Assembly: GCF_027921745.1 (NCBI RefSeq)
Contig: NC_079238.1
Location: forward strand, 3,782,001 to 3,846,000
Length of the DNA stretch: 64,000 nt
Source of the DNA: Schizosaccharomyces osmophilus
Lineage: Eukaryota; Ascomycota; Schizosaccharomycetes; Schizosaccharomycetales; Schizosaccharomycetaceae
Direction: 5' to 3'
The position numbers and the translations under genes were made by a program. This document shows, piece after piece, positions 20,359-31,441 of this stretch. Under the pieces are notes generated by a model. The model ran no database searches and was not told where the DNA came from. It saw nothing but the letters and a program-made list of their open reading frames with translations. Numbering within the stretch: position 1 is the stretch's first letter; each line of letters opens with the position of its first letter.

Positions 20359-22896
20359 ATGGGAAAAATTCATAAAAAGTCGGCGAAGGGTATAAATTAT
20401 AATAGTTTTCTTATTCTAACATATTATAGGACGTTTGGATAAGTGGTATAAGCTTGCCAAAGGTAAGAATTGCAAGGAATCGGTGTTGAACCTTCGGAAG
20501 GATTCAGTACCGTTTCAAGATTACAATAGTTTGTTGATTATTAACAATAATTAGAACAGGGGTACCGCTCTCGTGCTGCGTTCAAGTTAGTCCAATTGAA
20601 CCAGAAGTTTAGCTTCTTAGAAAAGGCTAAAGTGGTCATTGACCTTTGCGCTGCTCCTGGTGGTTGGCTACAAGTAGCTTCTAGAGCATGCAAGCCTGGT
20701 TCTTTACTTGTCGGTGTTGACTTGGCTCCTATCAGAGCTATTCCAAATTGCCAAACGTTCGTAGAAGACATTACTTCTGATAAATGTCGCTCACAATTAC
20801 GAGGTGTTTTAAAGACATGGAAGGCGGATGTGGTTCTTCACGACGGTGCTCCAAATGTTGGTGCTGCATGGTTACAAGATGCTTATGGTCAAGCAGAGTT
20901 GGTATTGATGTCCATGAAGCTTGCCTGCGAATTTTTGGTCCCCGGTGGTACATTCGTCACTAAGGTTTTCCGTTCCCGTGACTACAACAATCTTTTATGG
21001 GTATTTAAGCAACTTTTCAACAAAGTTGATGCTACAAAACCCCCTTCTTCACGTAATGTGTCTGCAGAAATTTTCGTTGTTTGCAGAGGTTATAAGGCTC
21101 CGCAAAAGTTGGATCCCCGTTTTACTGATCCACGTGCTGTGTTCGAGGAAGTTGCAGAGCCAACTCCAAACGTAGAGGCGAAGGTCTTCGAACCTGAAAA
21201 GAAAAAAAGGAATCGTGAGGGTTATGCCGATAATGACTATACTCTTCACAAAACTGTACCAGCATCAGATTTCGTGTCAGGAAATGATCCAATTCAGGTC
21301 TTGGGTACTTCTGCGGAAATTGTCTTTCCGGAAGAAGATGAAGATTCTCAACGCTTAAAAAATCTGGAAATAACGGATGAAGATGTGTTGATTTACTGCT
21401 CTGATTTACAAGTTTTAGGCAAGAAAGACTTCCGTGATCTACTAAAATGGCGACTTAGAGCTCGCAGCGAGTTGGGTCTAGGCAAGCGCCCCGAAAACGA
21501 AGAAAAGACTGTTGTAGAAGAGATTCCCCAAGTTGACGAAGAAACGCAAATGGATCAGGAATTACAACATTTGAATGAAGCTGAACGCATTAAAGTTAAG
21601 CGCGAGCGACGTAGGGCTAATAAGCATAAACAAAGAGAAATCATCAGAATGCAGATGGGGATGGAGGCCCCTATGGAAATTGGTATGGAGCAAAGTGAAA
21701 TGGGAGAAGACAGCATGTTCGGATTGTCTACAGCAGAAAAACACGGCCTTGGTAAACTAACTGATGCTTCCGCTCCGGAAATTCCTGCTACGGAAGAAGA
21801 AGATGAGACTTTAGGGGAGAGTGAAGAAGAATACGATAGCGAGGATGAGCAGGAACGCCTCGAAGCTGAGTTGGACTCTATGTATTCTCAGTACACCGTA
21901 AGGAAAGCAGAATCAGACGTTAATTATAAAGTTAAACGATCCAGAGGTGATGCTAATGATGAGGAGTGGGAAGGAATCCAGCAACCGACTAGTGACAGTG
22001 AAGAAGACGAATCGAAAACTGCTTCAGAAGAAGGAGGCGAGCGTCTTCTTACTTCTCTTGACAAAAATGATTCGGGTAAAAATGGTTTGAGTAAGAAAGC
22101 TTCTCTTTTCTTTGATCAAGATATTTTCGATGGTATCGGTGACGATGGCGATGCTGATAAGGAAATTGTCACCATGAATGCTGCTGCTAAAGAAGAAAGA
22201 TTAGCTCCAACGGAAAATGAAGATGAAAGCTTTGATGAAGAAAAAAGGACTCGAAAGGATGATATTGAAATGGTTCCTTCTATTTCTGCCGAAGAAAAGG
22301 AGGACGATTGGGATTCAGATTCTGACAATGAAGGCGAAAACGTTGACATTGTAACAGCGGAAGCAATGACTTTAGCACAAGAAATTGCTTCTCGCAGAAA
22401 GACGAAATCAGATCTCATCGATGATGGATACAACCGTTGGTCATTCCAGCCTAAGGATGGTCTTCCAGATTGGTTTATTGATGAAGAAAATCACCACAAC
22501 AAGCCAAATAAACCTATTACTAAAGACGCTGTTCTGGCTTTGCGCGAGAAGATGAAGACTATTAATGCTCGTCCCATCAAAAAGATTCTTGAAGCACAAG
22601 GTCGTAAAAAGATGCGTACTGTCAGACGTATGCAGAATGTTTCTAAGAAGGCTGAGGGTATTACTGAGAGTGGTGAAATGACTGAGGGTGAAAAATCTAA
22701 GGAGATTTCCCGCCTCATGAGCCGTGCAATGAAATCGAAGCCCAAACAAAAACCGGCACTCGTTGTTGCTAAAGGTGCTAACAGAGGTATCCAATCTCGT
22801 CCAAAGGGTGTCAAAGGTAAATATAAAATGGTGGATTCTCGTATGAAGAAGGATCTTCGTGCGCAAAAGCGTCTTGATAAGAAAAAACGTAAATAA
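20359..22896 (+). CDS. spb1: 27S pre-rRNA 2'-O-methyltransferase
   Basis: Two tiny exons (20359-20389 and 20430-20462) precede the large exon 20555-22896; together they encode 801 residues, and the joined N-terminus MGKIHKKSAKGRLDKWYKLA is the invariant start of Spb1. The FtsJ domain follows: SAM-binding VVIDLCAAPGGWLQ (residues about 45-58), HDGAPNVG (about 115), FVTKVFRS (about 156) and SAEIFVVCRGYK (about 190), giving the K-D-K-E tetrad. Then come a long acidic/coiled linker and a basic C-terminal domain that ends in KKRK. Spb1 methylates the guanosine at the A-loop of 25S rRNA on pre-60S particles in the nucleolus. The length is as in S. pombe. Start and splicing are set by family conservation. 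Confidence 0.95.
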
Positions 22897-23128
22897 ACGG
22901 TTTAGTTAGAGAATATGCTTTAGGTTTTTTAAAGGTATAGGTTTGATATAATTTTGGGTAATAGAACTATGGTTATATATGTTTCGCTTGAAGTTTTAAA
23001 GTCTTGTTAAAGCTTTTTGCTTCACGAATTCTTGATTTATTTATATATATATGTAGCGTTATGTAGGTAAAGGGCTATAAGCGATTCCGATAATGCAAGC
23101 ATGCATACGTGTGTCATTTCCTGTAACG

Positions 23129-24143
23129 TTAATGCAAAGCAGGAGCTGCTTCAATTCCAATTTTTTTTCGGACCTCATTAATGTCTTGGGTGAGTTCTTT
23201 CTCCCAATAGACATTTATTAATGTTTTAGCGACAAGCCCATTACGGACAGCCCATGGAATGTAATTTTTACGAAATGCAGCTGCCTGGCTATAATTTAAC
23301 CGAAGAGGACCAAACAAAGCAGATAAAGCACCGACAGGTAAGCCCATGTTAACAAATTCGAGCCTAGACTAGTTAGATTTACTCATGATAAAAAAGAAGC
23401 ATATCCGTTTAAGACTGTACGCTTACCATTTTATAGCGAGTTCTCCTTCAATGTTTGTAGGCATATGGCAAAGTGCATGATAGAAGTCATGGCACTCACG
23501 GTATCTTTGCATAACGTATGCTTCTTCTGGATCATCTACATATCGTGTGGGGGAACGAGTGTCAGGGCTTACATGTTCTCTGTCAATCCAGTCAACGTAT
23601 ATACGTCCTAATGTGTTTAATGGAAGTGTCCTTAAAAATGGAAGATTTAAGGACTTTGAACTTATACGAGGTTTTTCCATTAAAATATGGCGGCCTGTTT
23701 CATCAGCAAGCATTTGATTCAGCAAACGTCGTAAGAAAAATGGCTGACCAGATGAGTCTCCTAATATGGAAATCATGTCTACAGCGTTTCATTAGCATCG
23801 ATCCAATATTTTAAGACATTTTGGATAGTGGATTGTTCTCTTTTGAGCGAAATGCATCAATTTTCAAGCATATAACTCAGAAGAGTCAAGCTTATTGTAG
23901 CCTTACCTCCTCGCCAGGGTGCCTTCAACCCCATTATTGCAGAACCAGCAACAAGAAAGATTCTTTGTAAAGGAGACAATGGAACATGACCGGGGTAATT
24001 TGGTTTCCTTTCTAGCAAAAACTATGTGAATATTGACATCCTTTTGTCAAACAGCTTAGAATTGGCATACCTGCCGATGTAAACAGTGAACGACTGTAAG
24101 GCCGTGTTACGGCAATATTCAAACGTTTAAAATATATACTCAT
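23129..24143 (-). CDS. coq4: Coenzyme Q biosynthesis protein Coq4
   Basis: Four exons on the minus strand (24143-24071, 24011-23907, 23778-23427, 23363-23129) give 254 residues. The N-terminus (MSIYFKRLNIAVTRPYSRSL) looks like a mitochondrial presequence. Next come KPNYPGHVPLSPLQRI, the family block GDSSGQPFFLRRLLNQML, RYVDDPEEAYVMQRYRECHD and the metal-ligand motif HDFYH followed after 11 residues by E. The last exon has MGLPVGALSALFGPLRL. Coq4 organises the CoQ synthome at the matrix face of the inner membrane and has been linked to C1 decarboxylation of the ring. All junctions are phase-consistent. The second acceptor is the CTAG nearest the conserved ERKPNYPG; an earlier AG would break the frame. 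Confidence 0.93.
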
Positions 24144-24363
24144 GATTCTCTAAAACAGAATATCAAAATTTAAGATGCTTGAGCGTCAAAGAAAATAAAT
24201 GCCATTTAAAGAGGATAAGTACAAAGCACATGATCTAACTGACCTTTCATGTATACGGGGGTTCCGCGGAAAATATCGGCAAGGCCGCCTGAGTAATTAG
24301 ATTATGGTCGAAGAATAGCTCAAAATTAAAGTACATGGAAGTAAGAATGTAAAAAGAAGAAGA

Positions 24364-25389
24364 TCATTTTTTGAATAATCGATCTTGAAGCTCTAGCTGA
24401 GACAAAAATGAGGTGGCTTCCCTATAATATGGTTTCGTATGCTCAGAAGCATGAACGGTAGATGCTGGATGCTTTACAGTTGCCTGTACAATCGATTCTA
24501 AGAGCGAATTTTCCGATTTTTTGAAAAACATTGGGTCCTAAAAAACGTTAGTGCATAGATTCGCGTATGGGAATGAAGCGTACGTACCTCTATGATTGAC
24601 GGACTGGATATGGTTTCGGACCATTTTTTCGTTTTTAGAAATTCTGTAACCTTCTTTTCTGCAGGGGAATGAAAATACGTGATGGGTAAGGAATAATAGG
24701 CGTCGGCATGGGCACCGGCGTCGACGACTTTGGAGGAAGGTAGATTTTCGTAGAGAAACGTGTCTTTGCTTTTAGAAGAATATTTATATCTGTTCATATT
24801 TTCTGGATGAGTGCGAAAAGCACCAATGTCGACGTAATGTGATTCCAAAGAACGTTTGGGATCAATGACTATAGCAACAAATGGATCTTGAAAACGCTGG
24901 TTTTGCTTTTGTGTTTCAACGTCAACACCGGAAAGCCAGCAACCATAATTTGGATGAGAATGGTACCAACCGATTACATTTTCATAGCGATGCACAGATT
25001 TACACAATGTTTGGTATTGAACACTATATTCATCGGCTTCTTCATGGGCATTTACACGAGTCTCCGTCCCTTTAACTGGAAGAGCAAATGCGTCTAAGAC
25101 GATTAACTTGTTGTCTTTTACCTTGCCTTGCACATAGCCCATAACCTCTAATGGCATCCCTTGCGACACATGTCGCAGCATTTTTAAAAGAGCAACAGCA
25201 TCGATATGTACGGATTTGAAATAAAATGGACTAGGATAGGTTAGTTGAATCTTTCAGGTGCATGGTTACGACTGCACGTTTGTGCAACATTGGTTTATCG
25301 TACTCGTGTTTCCATGGTGCTTCGCGCAAAACTTTTCTTTCTTTTTCTTCATCAAATTGATAAATGTCCATAAAAGAAGTGTCGTCCAT
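24364..25389 (-). CDS. csn5: COP9 signalosome catalytic subunit (JAMM deneddylase)
   Basis: Three exons (25389-25304, 25230-24588, 24537-24364) encode 300 residues. The first junction gives [20 protein letters not shown], closely matching the human Csn5 region around HHYFKYCKISALALLK. The JAMM motif is intact: an upstream glutamate in LEVMGYVQG, then [14 protein letters not shown] (residues about 130-143). Csn5 cleaves Nedd8 from cullins and so controls cullin-RING ligases in the nucleus. The first donor is GTACGA, slightly off consensus; I chose it because the CTAAC branch and the frame fit. The last exon adds a helical tail ending [11 protein letters not shown]. Size equals the short fission yeast Csn5 (about 299), lacking the longer C-terminal tail of animals. 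Confidence 0.93.
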
Positions 25390-26400
25390 TGCTAGTTTTG
25401 GAGCTTTGAGGGAAATTATAATTTGTAGGTTTCACTAGTTTGAGTAGTTGTCTATAGGGACAAATAATTCGTTAAATGAGTAAGCTTTTGCTAGAAGAAA
25501 TTTTATTTCATGAAGAAAGTAAATAATTTAAAGCAACAAATGCAATGCTACAGAAGAAAAACGACTGAGATTGTGTTGAAAAATGGGTTTATAAGGATGG
25601 ATGGTTTATGAACCCTTGGGTTACATTCCTTGTTTCACAGGAACGCAGATAAATTACAGCGAAAGAGAGTTTCAAGATTGTTAAAAGAGTTTAAGATTGC
25701 TTATAAGGATTGAAAGTAGCCATTTACAAGAAGAAAGCATCCCATCATAATCAAGATTTTAAGAGTGTTTCGACTGAAAGAAGAAAACAACATCAAAACA
25801 AATGATCCCAATCATACTTAGAGTCAACTTTCAAGAAAAAGCTCTTTCAGAAAACGAAGAAAACTGATCAAGTTTGCCGGGAGATGAAAAGTTTAGAAAT
25901 GATCACTCTTACTTTTCTGAGGTCTCTTTCTAGGAACTATCGAAATGTCATAAAAACCAGTTTAAACTAATTTTTACTAGTATTGTTCATTATGCAAAAT
26001 TAATATGCGCTAAGCCCAACAGGATGGATAAGGAAGTAATAAAGGATTATTGAAGAAAACGTAGAAGGAGCGGAAACAAACAAAAATAGATGATAATTAG
26101 TAAAAATGAAATAAAGATACCAGCTTAATAAGGAAACAAGATACAAAACAGTCATTACGAGATATGCATCACATATTCGCATCAGTGAAAAACACGATCA
26201 TAGAATAGTATGAAATAAAATAAAACACGGAAACCAAAACAAAGCCATCCTTGTAGAGAATAGAAAGTAGAAGGAGCCACAAAAGTCGCACAGACAACAT
26301 CATTGACTATGTGCAAGATGAGATTCAGTGTAAGGATGAAAAACATAGAAAATGCGACAGAGCATGAAGAGAGAAAAATGGAAAAACACAAGAAAAACTA
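25390..26400. other. Intergenic region csn5 / EF-hand gene
   Basis: The 1,011 bases hold the csn5 promoter and the 3' region of the EF-hand gene. The plus strand is strikingly purine-rich between about 25500 and 26400, so minus-strand transcripts would be pyrimidine-rich. Two minus frames (26000-26182, 26182-26391) are phenylalanine/leucine-rich products of this bias and not taken as genes. Confidence 0.5.
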
Positions 26401-26637
26401 TCAAGAAAGATGAAACCATAGCTGGGCGAATTCTTCGCGGTTGACTCTCCCATTCGTACCTGCAATTTCGAGCATAAGCTGAAGTTGGTCATGAGTCAAG
26501 TCTTCCCCAAGTAAGGAACAGGAACGTTTTAAATCCTCAAAGTCTATGAAACCCTTGTGGGTTATGTCAAAGAGGTCAAATGCTTCATCAGCTTCTTCGT
26601 CCATGACTACATGCTTCTGGGCAAGGGACGAGGACAT
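26401..26637 (-). CDS. Small EF-hand protein, centrin/calmodulin-like half
   Basis: The 78-residue frame starts MSSSLAQKHVVMDEEADEAF and contains an EF-hand-like pair of the calmodulin type: EADEAFDLFDITHKGFIDFEDLK (first unit, loop DITHKGFIDFED) and a degenerate second unit LQLMLEIAGTNGRVNREEF. It resembles one lobe of centrin or calmodulin; whether either loop binds calcium is unclear, since the second lacks the acid positions. The start is the ATG at 26635-26637; the frame stays open upstream, but that part looks like leader (proline-poor hydrophobic sequence). A short EF-hand gene at this position next to csn5 and gsk3 also exists in S. pombe from memory, with no defined role. Confidence 0.8.
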   Translation of the reverse strand: MSSSLAQKHVVMDEEADEAFDLFDITHKGFIDFEDLKRSCSLLGEDLTHDQLQLMLEIAGTNGRVNREEFAQLWFHLS

Positions 26638-28097
26638 TATGAATCGGTGGGAGTAAAGATGGAAAGAGAACCGCAAAAGCTGAGAATGATAATTGCCAGA
26701 CAAAAGTAAAGCAAGCAAGCAAGGGTGAAAAGGTATACCTAAAGAAGGATTGTTTTTTCGCGGCTATAGAGCCTGCAAAGAAAGAAAGAAGTTCTTTGAA
26801 AAACAAGGAAAAAGAAAACGAAAGAGAAATAGAAGAAATGTCAAGAATTGGTAAGCAGACAAAAGTTCTACAAGATTGCCTGTAAAATTAAATGGTGTAA
26901 GTATTTCACTAAATATAATTTCAGCTAGTATATATAATCCCAACAAGGTAGTATAATAAGGGATCAACAAAAGGCAACTGCTTGAAGAAAGAGCTTGCAA
27001 GCAAGAAAATAGCAATTCAAATAACATAAACAAAAGAAAAAAGAAGAAAACAAACGACGAGACAGCACAAGGACAATGCCATTTCAGACCTAGCGGATAG
27101 CGATAAGTAGTTTGAGTGCGCAAATCGAATTGTGCAATAGAACGAAGCGGTACAAATAATTAGTGCATTAGAGCTCACTCGCTAAATTAGCATACCGATG
27201 TATACCGAGAGTAAGCACCGATATGTATGGGGAGGAATTCTGTTTGTTTACGAGGAATTCCAAAGAGATTGCTGGCTGTTACTTCTCTTGCAAAGCTGCC
27301 AAACAACTTTTTCTGAGAGGGAACCGCTTGGTAAACTGCTGACTGCCTTTAGGAACGTCGCCGGTGTCCGTTTTCGACCTCTTCATAGTCCAATGGAACC
27401 ATACGTTGGTAACCAAGAAACGTAAGAGGATGCCTACATGGAAATGACAGACTTATAGGAAGAGCAAAATTTCTAAAAAATCGCATTTGCAGTACGCTGG
27501 CGATAGCTCTATGAAAACAGCGAATGATCTGGATCAAGAACGATCAAGTCGGACTCTGCTCACAAAAGTGGACCTTGAAGAAGGAAAAAACGGAAACCAA
27601 GCTTTTTTAAAAGAAAACAATAGAAAAAAAACTCTCAGTTCCAAACACATGCTCTTGATGTCTTTTTTTTTTCTGCTTTCTATTGCCATTAAATTGTTCG
27701 GTTATAACTTCGCTTACCAAATGCTTATTCTGCATGTTCTATGCCATGCTACACCGGCGTCATGGACTACCTCTTGTAAGCGGCTTCGTGCTTTTCAAGA
27801 TAATAACATACAGTGTTACCCAGAGTAACAAATTAAGTAACAAACGTCAGTCTCCACATCTTTTGTTACCTCACGTATACACGATGCTTCCATCCTCCTT
27901 TGACCTCTTCTCTAGCTTCCTTCTTCCAGCTTAATCCCTCTGAGATCCATCTTGTATTTTTCGTGTTTTTGGTTCTTTCTTATTGGTTTCTCTGTACAAA
28001 AACACCTCTAGCTTTTTTTCTGAAAGCTGATTCTCATTTGCCATCTCTTTAAAGGTTCCATAATCCGTTCTCGTGTTTCTACATCTTCTCTTTCATA
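26638..28097. other. Divergent region EF-hand gene / gsk3
   Basis: The 1,460 bases are unusually long for this genome. They hold the promoter of the EF-hand gene, probably a long gsk3 leader, and one doubtful plus-strand frame at 27511-27828 listed separately. No RNA gene was recognised. Confidence 0.5.
27511..27828 (+). CDS. Doubtful 105-residue frame with one membrane segment
   Basis: From the ATG at 27511 a 105-residue frame starts with a charged part (KVDLEEGKNGNQAFLKE), followed by a hydrophobic segment at about residues 48-78 (MLLMSFFFLLSIAIKLFGYN), and ends CKRLRAFQDNNIQCYPE. A GTAAGC sequence near 27775 could be a splice donor, which would change the tail. I know no homologue. It lies in the divergent region before gsk3 and could be an upstream reading frame of the gsk3 leader, a young orphan gene, or chance. 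Confidence 0.28.
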   Translation: MKTANDLDQERSSRTLLTKVDLEEGKNGNQAFLKENNRKKTLSSKHMLLMSFFFLLSIAIKLFGYNFAYQMLILHVLCHATPASWTTSCKRLRAFQDNNIQCYPE

Positions 28098-29511
28098 ATG
28101 AGTCATGGTCTGCATCGTATGTAATTAGTGGATTTATTAGTTTTCGTTTTGTGTCTGTACCTTTGGCTTCAATTTACTAACTTTGGTTCTTTACAGATCC
28201 TGTGGACCCATTCCGGATTATCAAGGAAACCGCCCGTGATGGAGCCACGGGCGAAGTAAAGCAACTATCTTATACCTCTAGCAAAGTTGTTGGCTCAGGA
28301 AGCTTTGGCGTTGTCATTCAAGTTCATCTCGTTGAACATGACAGTAAAGCTGCCATTAAGCGCGTTTTGCAAGATAAACGTTTCAAGGTGTGTATAGTTG
28401 TTCTTTTTTCTATTTCCTCTGTCTTGTAATTTGGAGGCCAAATTTACGGTGTCGTAAAGAGACTTTTTGGGTTTCTTTTCAGTCTTGAATGAACGTCTAT
28501 TTGGCTTTTCCTTCTTAGCTTCTCGTCATCTTTTTGACTTCATACTAACCCTAGCAGAATAGAGAACTCCAAATCATGCGGCTCATAAAGCACCCCAACA
28601 TCGTCGACTTGATTGCTTACTACTACAATACTGGTGAAAATATCGACGAAGTATACTTGAACTTGGTTTTAGAATTCATGCCTGAAACCATCTATCGTGC
28701 TTCCCGATTGTATACTCGTCAAAAAGTGTCTATGCCTATAATTGAAGTTAAACTTTATATTTACCAACTTTTACGATCACTAGCCTATATCCATGCCAGC
28801 GGAATCTGCCATCGTGACATTAAACCCCAAAATTTACTGCTAGATCCTGAAACCGGTGCCTTGAAACTTTGCGACTTTGGTAGTGCGAAGATCCTTGTAG
28901 CCGGTGAACCCAACGTTTCCTATATCTGCTCTCGTTATTATCGTGCTCCTGAGCTCATTTTTGGTGCAACCGATTATACTCCCGCAATTGACGTTTGGTC
29001 CACTGGTTGTGTCATGGCTGAACTCATGCTGGGTCAACCCTTGTTTCCGGGAGAAAGCGGCATCGACCAGTTGGTAGAGATCATAAAAATCCTGGGTACT
29101 CCTACGCGAGAACAAATCAAAACAATGAATCCCAATTACATGGAACATCGATTTCCGCAAATTCGCCCTCATCCATTCTCCAGAGTCTTTTCGCGAAGCG
29201 TACCTACAGAAGCTATCGATTTGCTAACAAAGTTGCTCCAATATACTCCTAATGAACGTCTCACTGCTTTAGAAGCCATGTGTCATTCTTTCTTTGATGA
29301 ACTCCGTGATCCAAATACCAGACTCCCGAATTCTCGCAATCCTCAAAGTCCACCTCGTCCGTTACCAGAATTATTTAATTTTAGTCATTTGGAACTGTCT
29401 ATCCGTCCTGATTTGAACAAAAAATTGATACCTCCTCATGCTCGTGGTTCTTTACCCGTCGATTTGGACAACTTTGTCCCCGTCGAAATTAAGCGTGCGC
29501 AAATTGACTAA
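28098..29511 (+). CDS. gsk3: Glycogen synthase kinase 3
   Basis: Three exons (28098-28116, 28197-28387, 28558-29511) give 387 residues, the length I recall for S. pombe Gsk3. The first exon holds only six codons and one base (MSHGLH). The kinase core is complete: glycine loop [10 protein letters not shown] (residues about 37-46), AAIKRVL lysine, HRDIKPQN (about 154-161), LCDFGSAK (about 174-181), the activating tyrosine in [13 protein letters not shown] (about residue 192) and the CMGC insert. The phosphate-pocket arginine of primed-substrate binding is in SRYYRAPE and upstream R residues. It acts in nutrient and stress signalling and transcription control. The second intron has a GTGTGT donor, weaker than its neighbours, but the acceptor and frame ([10 protein letters not shown]) fit the family exactly. 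Confidence 0.95.
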
Positions 29512-30541
29512 AGGGCAAAAAGAACAAGCAAGTGGGCATGTGAAAGTGAATAGCTGCTCTGCAATTTGTGAGTGATAACACAGTTTCTGTTTGATGCTTC
29601 AACAATCTATCTCTTGCAATTGACTACTTTCTTGTTTCTTTTGAAATTTCATTATAATGCGATTTGTCTATCTACAACTCTCAAAGCTTTTCTAGTTCGT
29701 TTTTGGTTTATCTCTAATATTTTTGGAGAATGCAAGGAGAAGGAAATGCGAAATAGGTTGTTAATAGGTGATAGGCTTTTAATTGCGTCCTAAGAATTTG
29801 TGACACGACGACCTACATGATCACGAACAGGATAATATTTATGTTGATTGGTTTCCAGTTACTTATATATGTTGATTATTTCTGTTTTAATTGTTCGTGG
29901 AACTTATTTATATATACACGTTTATACATATTTACAATGTCACTGGAAATAAATGAAGGTACTTTGTTTTTTATATGTCGTCAATGTAGTGCGCCTGTGA
30001 AATGAAAGTATAGAAACAGCAGTGCTAGTGACAATGAATCTGACTTAGAAAAAAGATGAAATATTTACATTGATAAAAATGGAATTTTACATATGAAACT
30101 AAGTTGTTATTCATAAAGTTGACAGTAAAACCCAGTATGGAAAACCATAAACTTGGAAACGATACATTAAACCAAGCAAAATGTGAAAGCTATCATTGCA
30201 AAGGTTAAAGGGAGGTCCGTTCAAATGCAAATTAAACAGCTATACAATTCATGGGAAGCCTTTTTCCACGTAATGATGTTTGAGAATAAGAGCATGATTC
30301 GTCCTGTGTTTTAAATAGATACATTTACAAGAAAAAGAGAGTCTAAGCTAGCTCAAATGGTAATAGTCATTGAAAGAGAACAAGTTTAATGAACCATTTT
30401 TTTTCAATCAGCACGAAAATAACAAGTCATAATCGTTTGTAAACAAAGGATTGTTTGCAAAGCAAAAGAGGAAGAAAAAAAAAACGAGAAAGGAAAAGGC
30501 ATGGGAAAAAAACAAAAGCAATGGAGAAGAGAAAGAACGAA
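29512..30541. other. Convergent intergenic region gsk3 / sterol desaturase
   Basis: The 1,030 bases separate two gene 3' ends. Short frames (29572-29793, 29817-30005) lack any family feature. It probably holds long 3' untranslated regions. No RNA gene was recognised. Confidence 0.5.
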
Positions 30542-31441
30542 TTACTTGATTTTCTTACCATCGGAAGCGTAATCACGATCGTCTTCTCCTTCGACTTGGC
30601 TGCGAATGAATTCATACTCCGTAAGCTCTCTCTTCAGAACATCATCATTTCTGCGAAGGGTATTGTCATACCAGGCCTCGTCTGGAGCACGGAAAGAATT
30701 TCCGAGGCGATCAAATAGTGTAGTAAATTGGCCATAGTTGTAGTTGAAATAAATGTGATGACCATTGTGGTGGGCCGCGCCATTAATAATAGGATTGTTG
30801 GAAATGTACTTGCCATCATGAATCATAATGGTCCAAAAGTTAACAAACGTGAAAAGAGCAAGGTAAGTCCATTTGTGCAGGGGAAAGAAGAATGGGAAAA
30901 GATGATATGGCAAAGACTGGAGGAAACCGTCGGCGGACTTGAAGGCATGAGAAGCGTATGGTGTGCAAATAATCCATTTATGGTGTAACTTGTGAAGACG
31001 AGGATACACCCAACGATGATGAAGAAAGCGATGAGCCCAGTAGATACCAAAGTCTGAGAAAAGAACAAACAAGGGAAGAGAAATAAAGTAGTAGGTTGTC
31101 CCGTAATCGCTAATGCTATCATATAATAAGCTATAACCGTGTACTTCGGCCAAAAACCAAGGCACTGTAAGTAAGGCCATTCCGGGAAGATTTATCGAAG
31201 CTGCCCAAATCTCTTGCCATACTTGGTTTTTGAGGAACTTGGGATGCTTCATCAGGCTCTTGTCAAAAACATAATGGTAGGACAAAGATGAGAACGTTAT
31301 ATACAACAGGAAGCCACCCATCCATGTTAAAAAGAACAAACTAATTGCTTCACGCAAGATATGATCGCGAGCTAAAGGATACACTTGATCGTAAACAGAA
31401 TCCAAGACATATTGGTCGGCTAAATCCAGCAAATAATCCAT
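30542..31441 (-). CDS. erg31: C-5 sterol desaturase (Erg3/Erg31 type), ER
   Basis: The 299-residue intronless protein has the fatty-acid-hydroxylase superfamily histidine boxes HRFLHH (residues about 150-155), HKLHH (about 163-167) and HHNGHH (about 242-247), which bind the di-iron centre, and hydrophobic segments near residues 30-55, 95-115 and 130-148. It introduces the C5-C6 double bond of ergosterol using cytochrome b5 and oxygen. S. pombe has two such enzymes, Erg31 and Erg32; the position between gsk3 and a derlin gene identifies this as the Erg31 counterpart. The C-terminus is charged and cytosolic (RNDDVLKRELTEYEF, ending KKIK), where the KKIK-type end may help ER retention. Confidence 0.93.
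   Translation of the reverse strand: MDYLLDLADQYVLDSVYDQVYPLARDHILREAISLFFLTWMGGFLLYITFSSLSYHYVFDKSLMKHPKFLKNQVWQEIWAASINLPGMALLTVPWFLAEVHGYSLLYDSISDYGTTYYFISLPLFVLFSDFGIYWAHRFLHHRWVYPRLHKLHHKWIICTPYASHAFKSADGFLQSLPYHLFPFFFPLHKWTYLALFTFVNFWTIMIHDGKYISNNPIINGAAHHNGHHIYFNYNYGQFTTLFDRLGNSFRAPDEAWYDNTLRRNDDVLKRELTEYEFIRSQVEGEDDRDYASDGKKIK

Noticed and set aside
22441-22866. Long minus-strand frames opposite spb1 (about 105-141 codons)
   Set aside because: They are antisense shadows of the lysine/acid-rich spb1 coding sequence and have no family features.
27198-27425. 75-codon plus frame in the gsk3 upstream region
   Set aside because: No conserved feature and unsupported start; weaker than the neighbouring 27511 frame.
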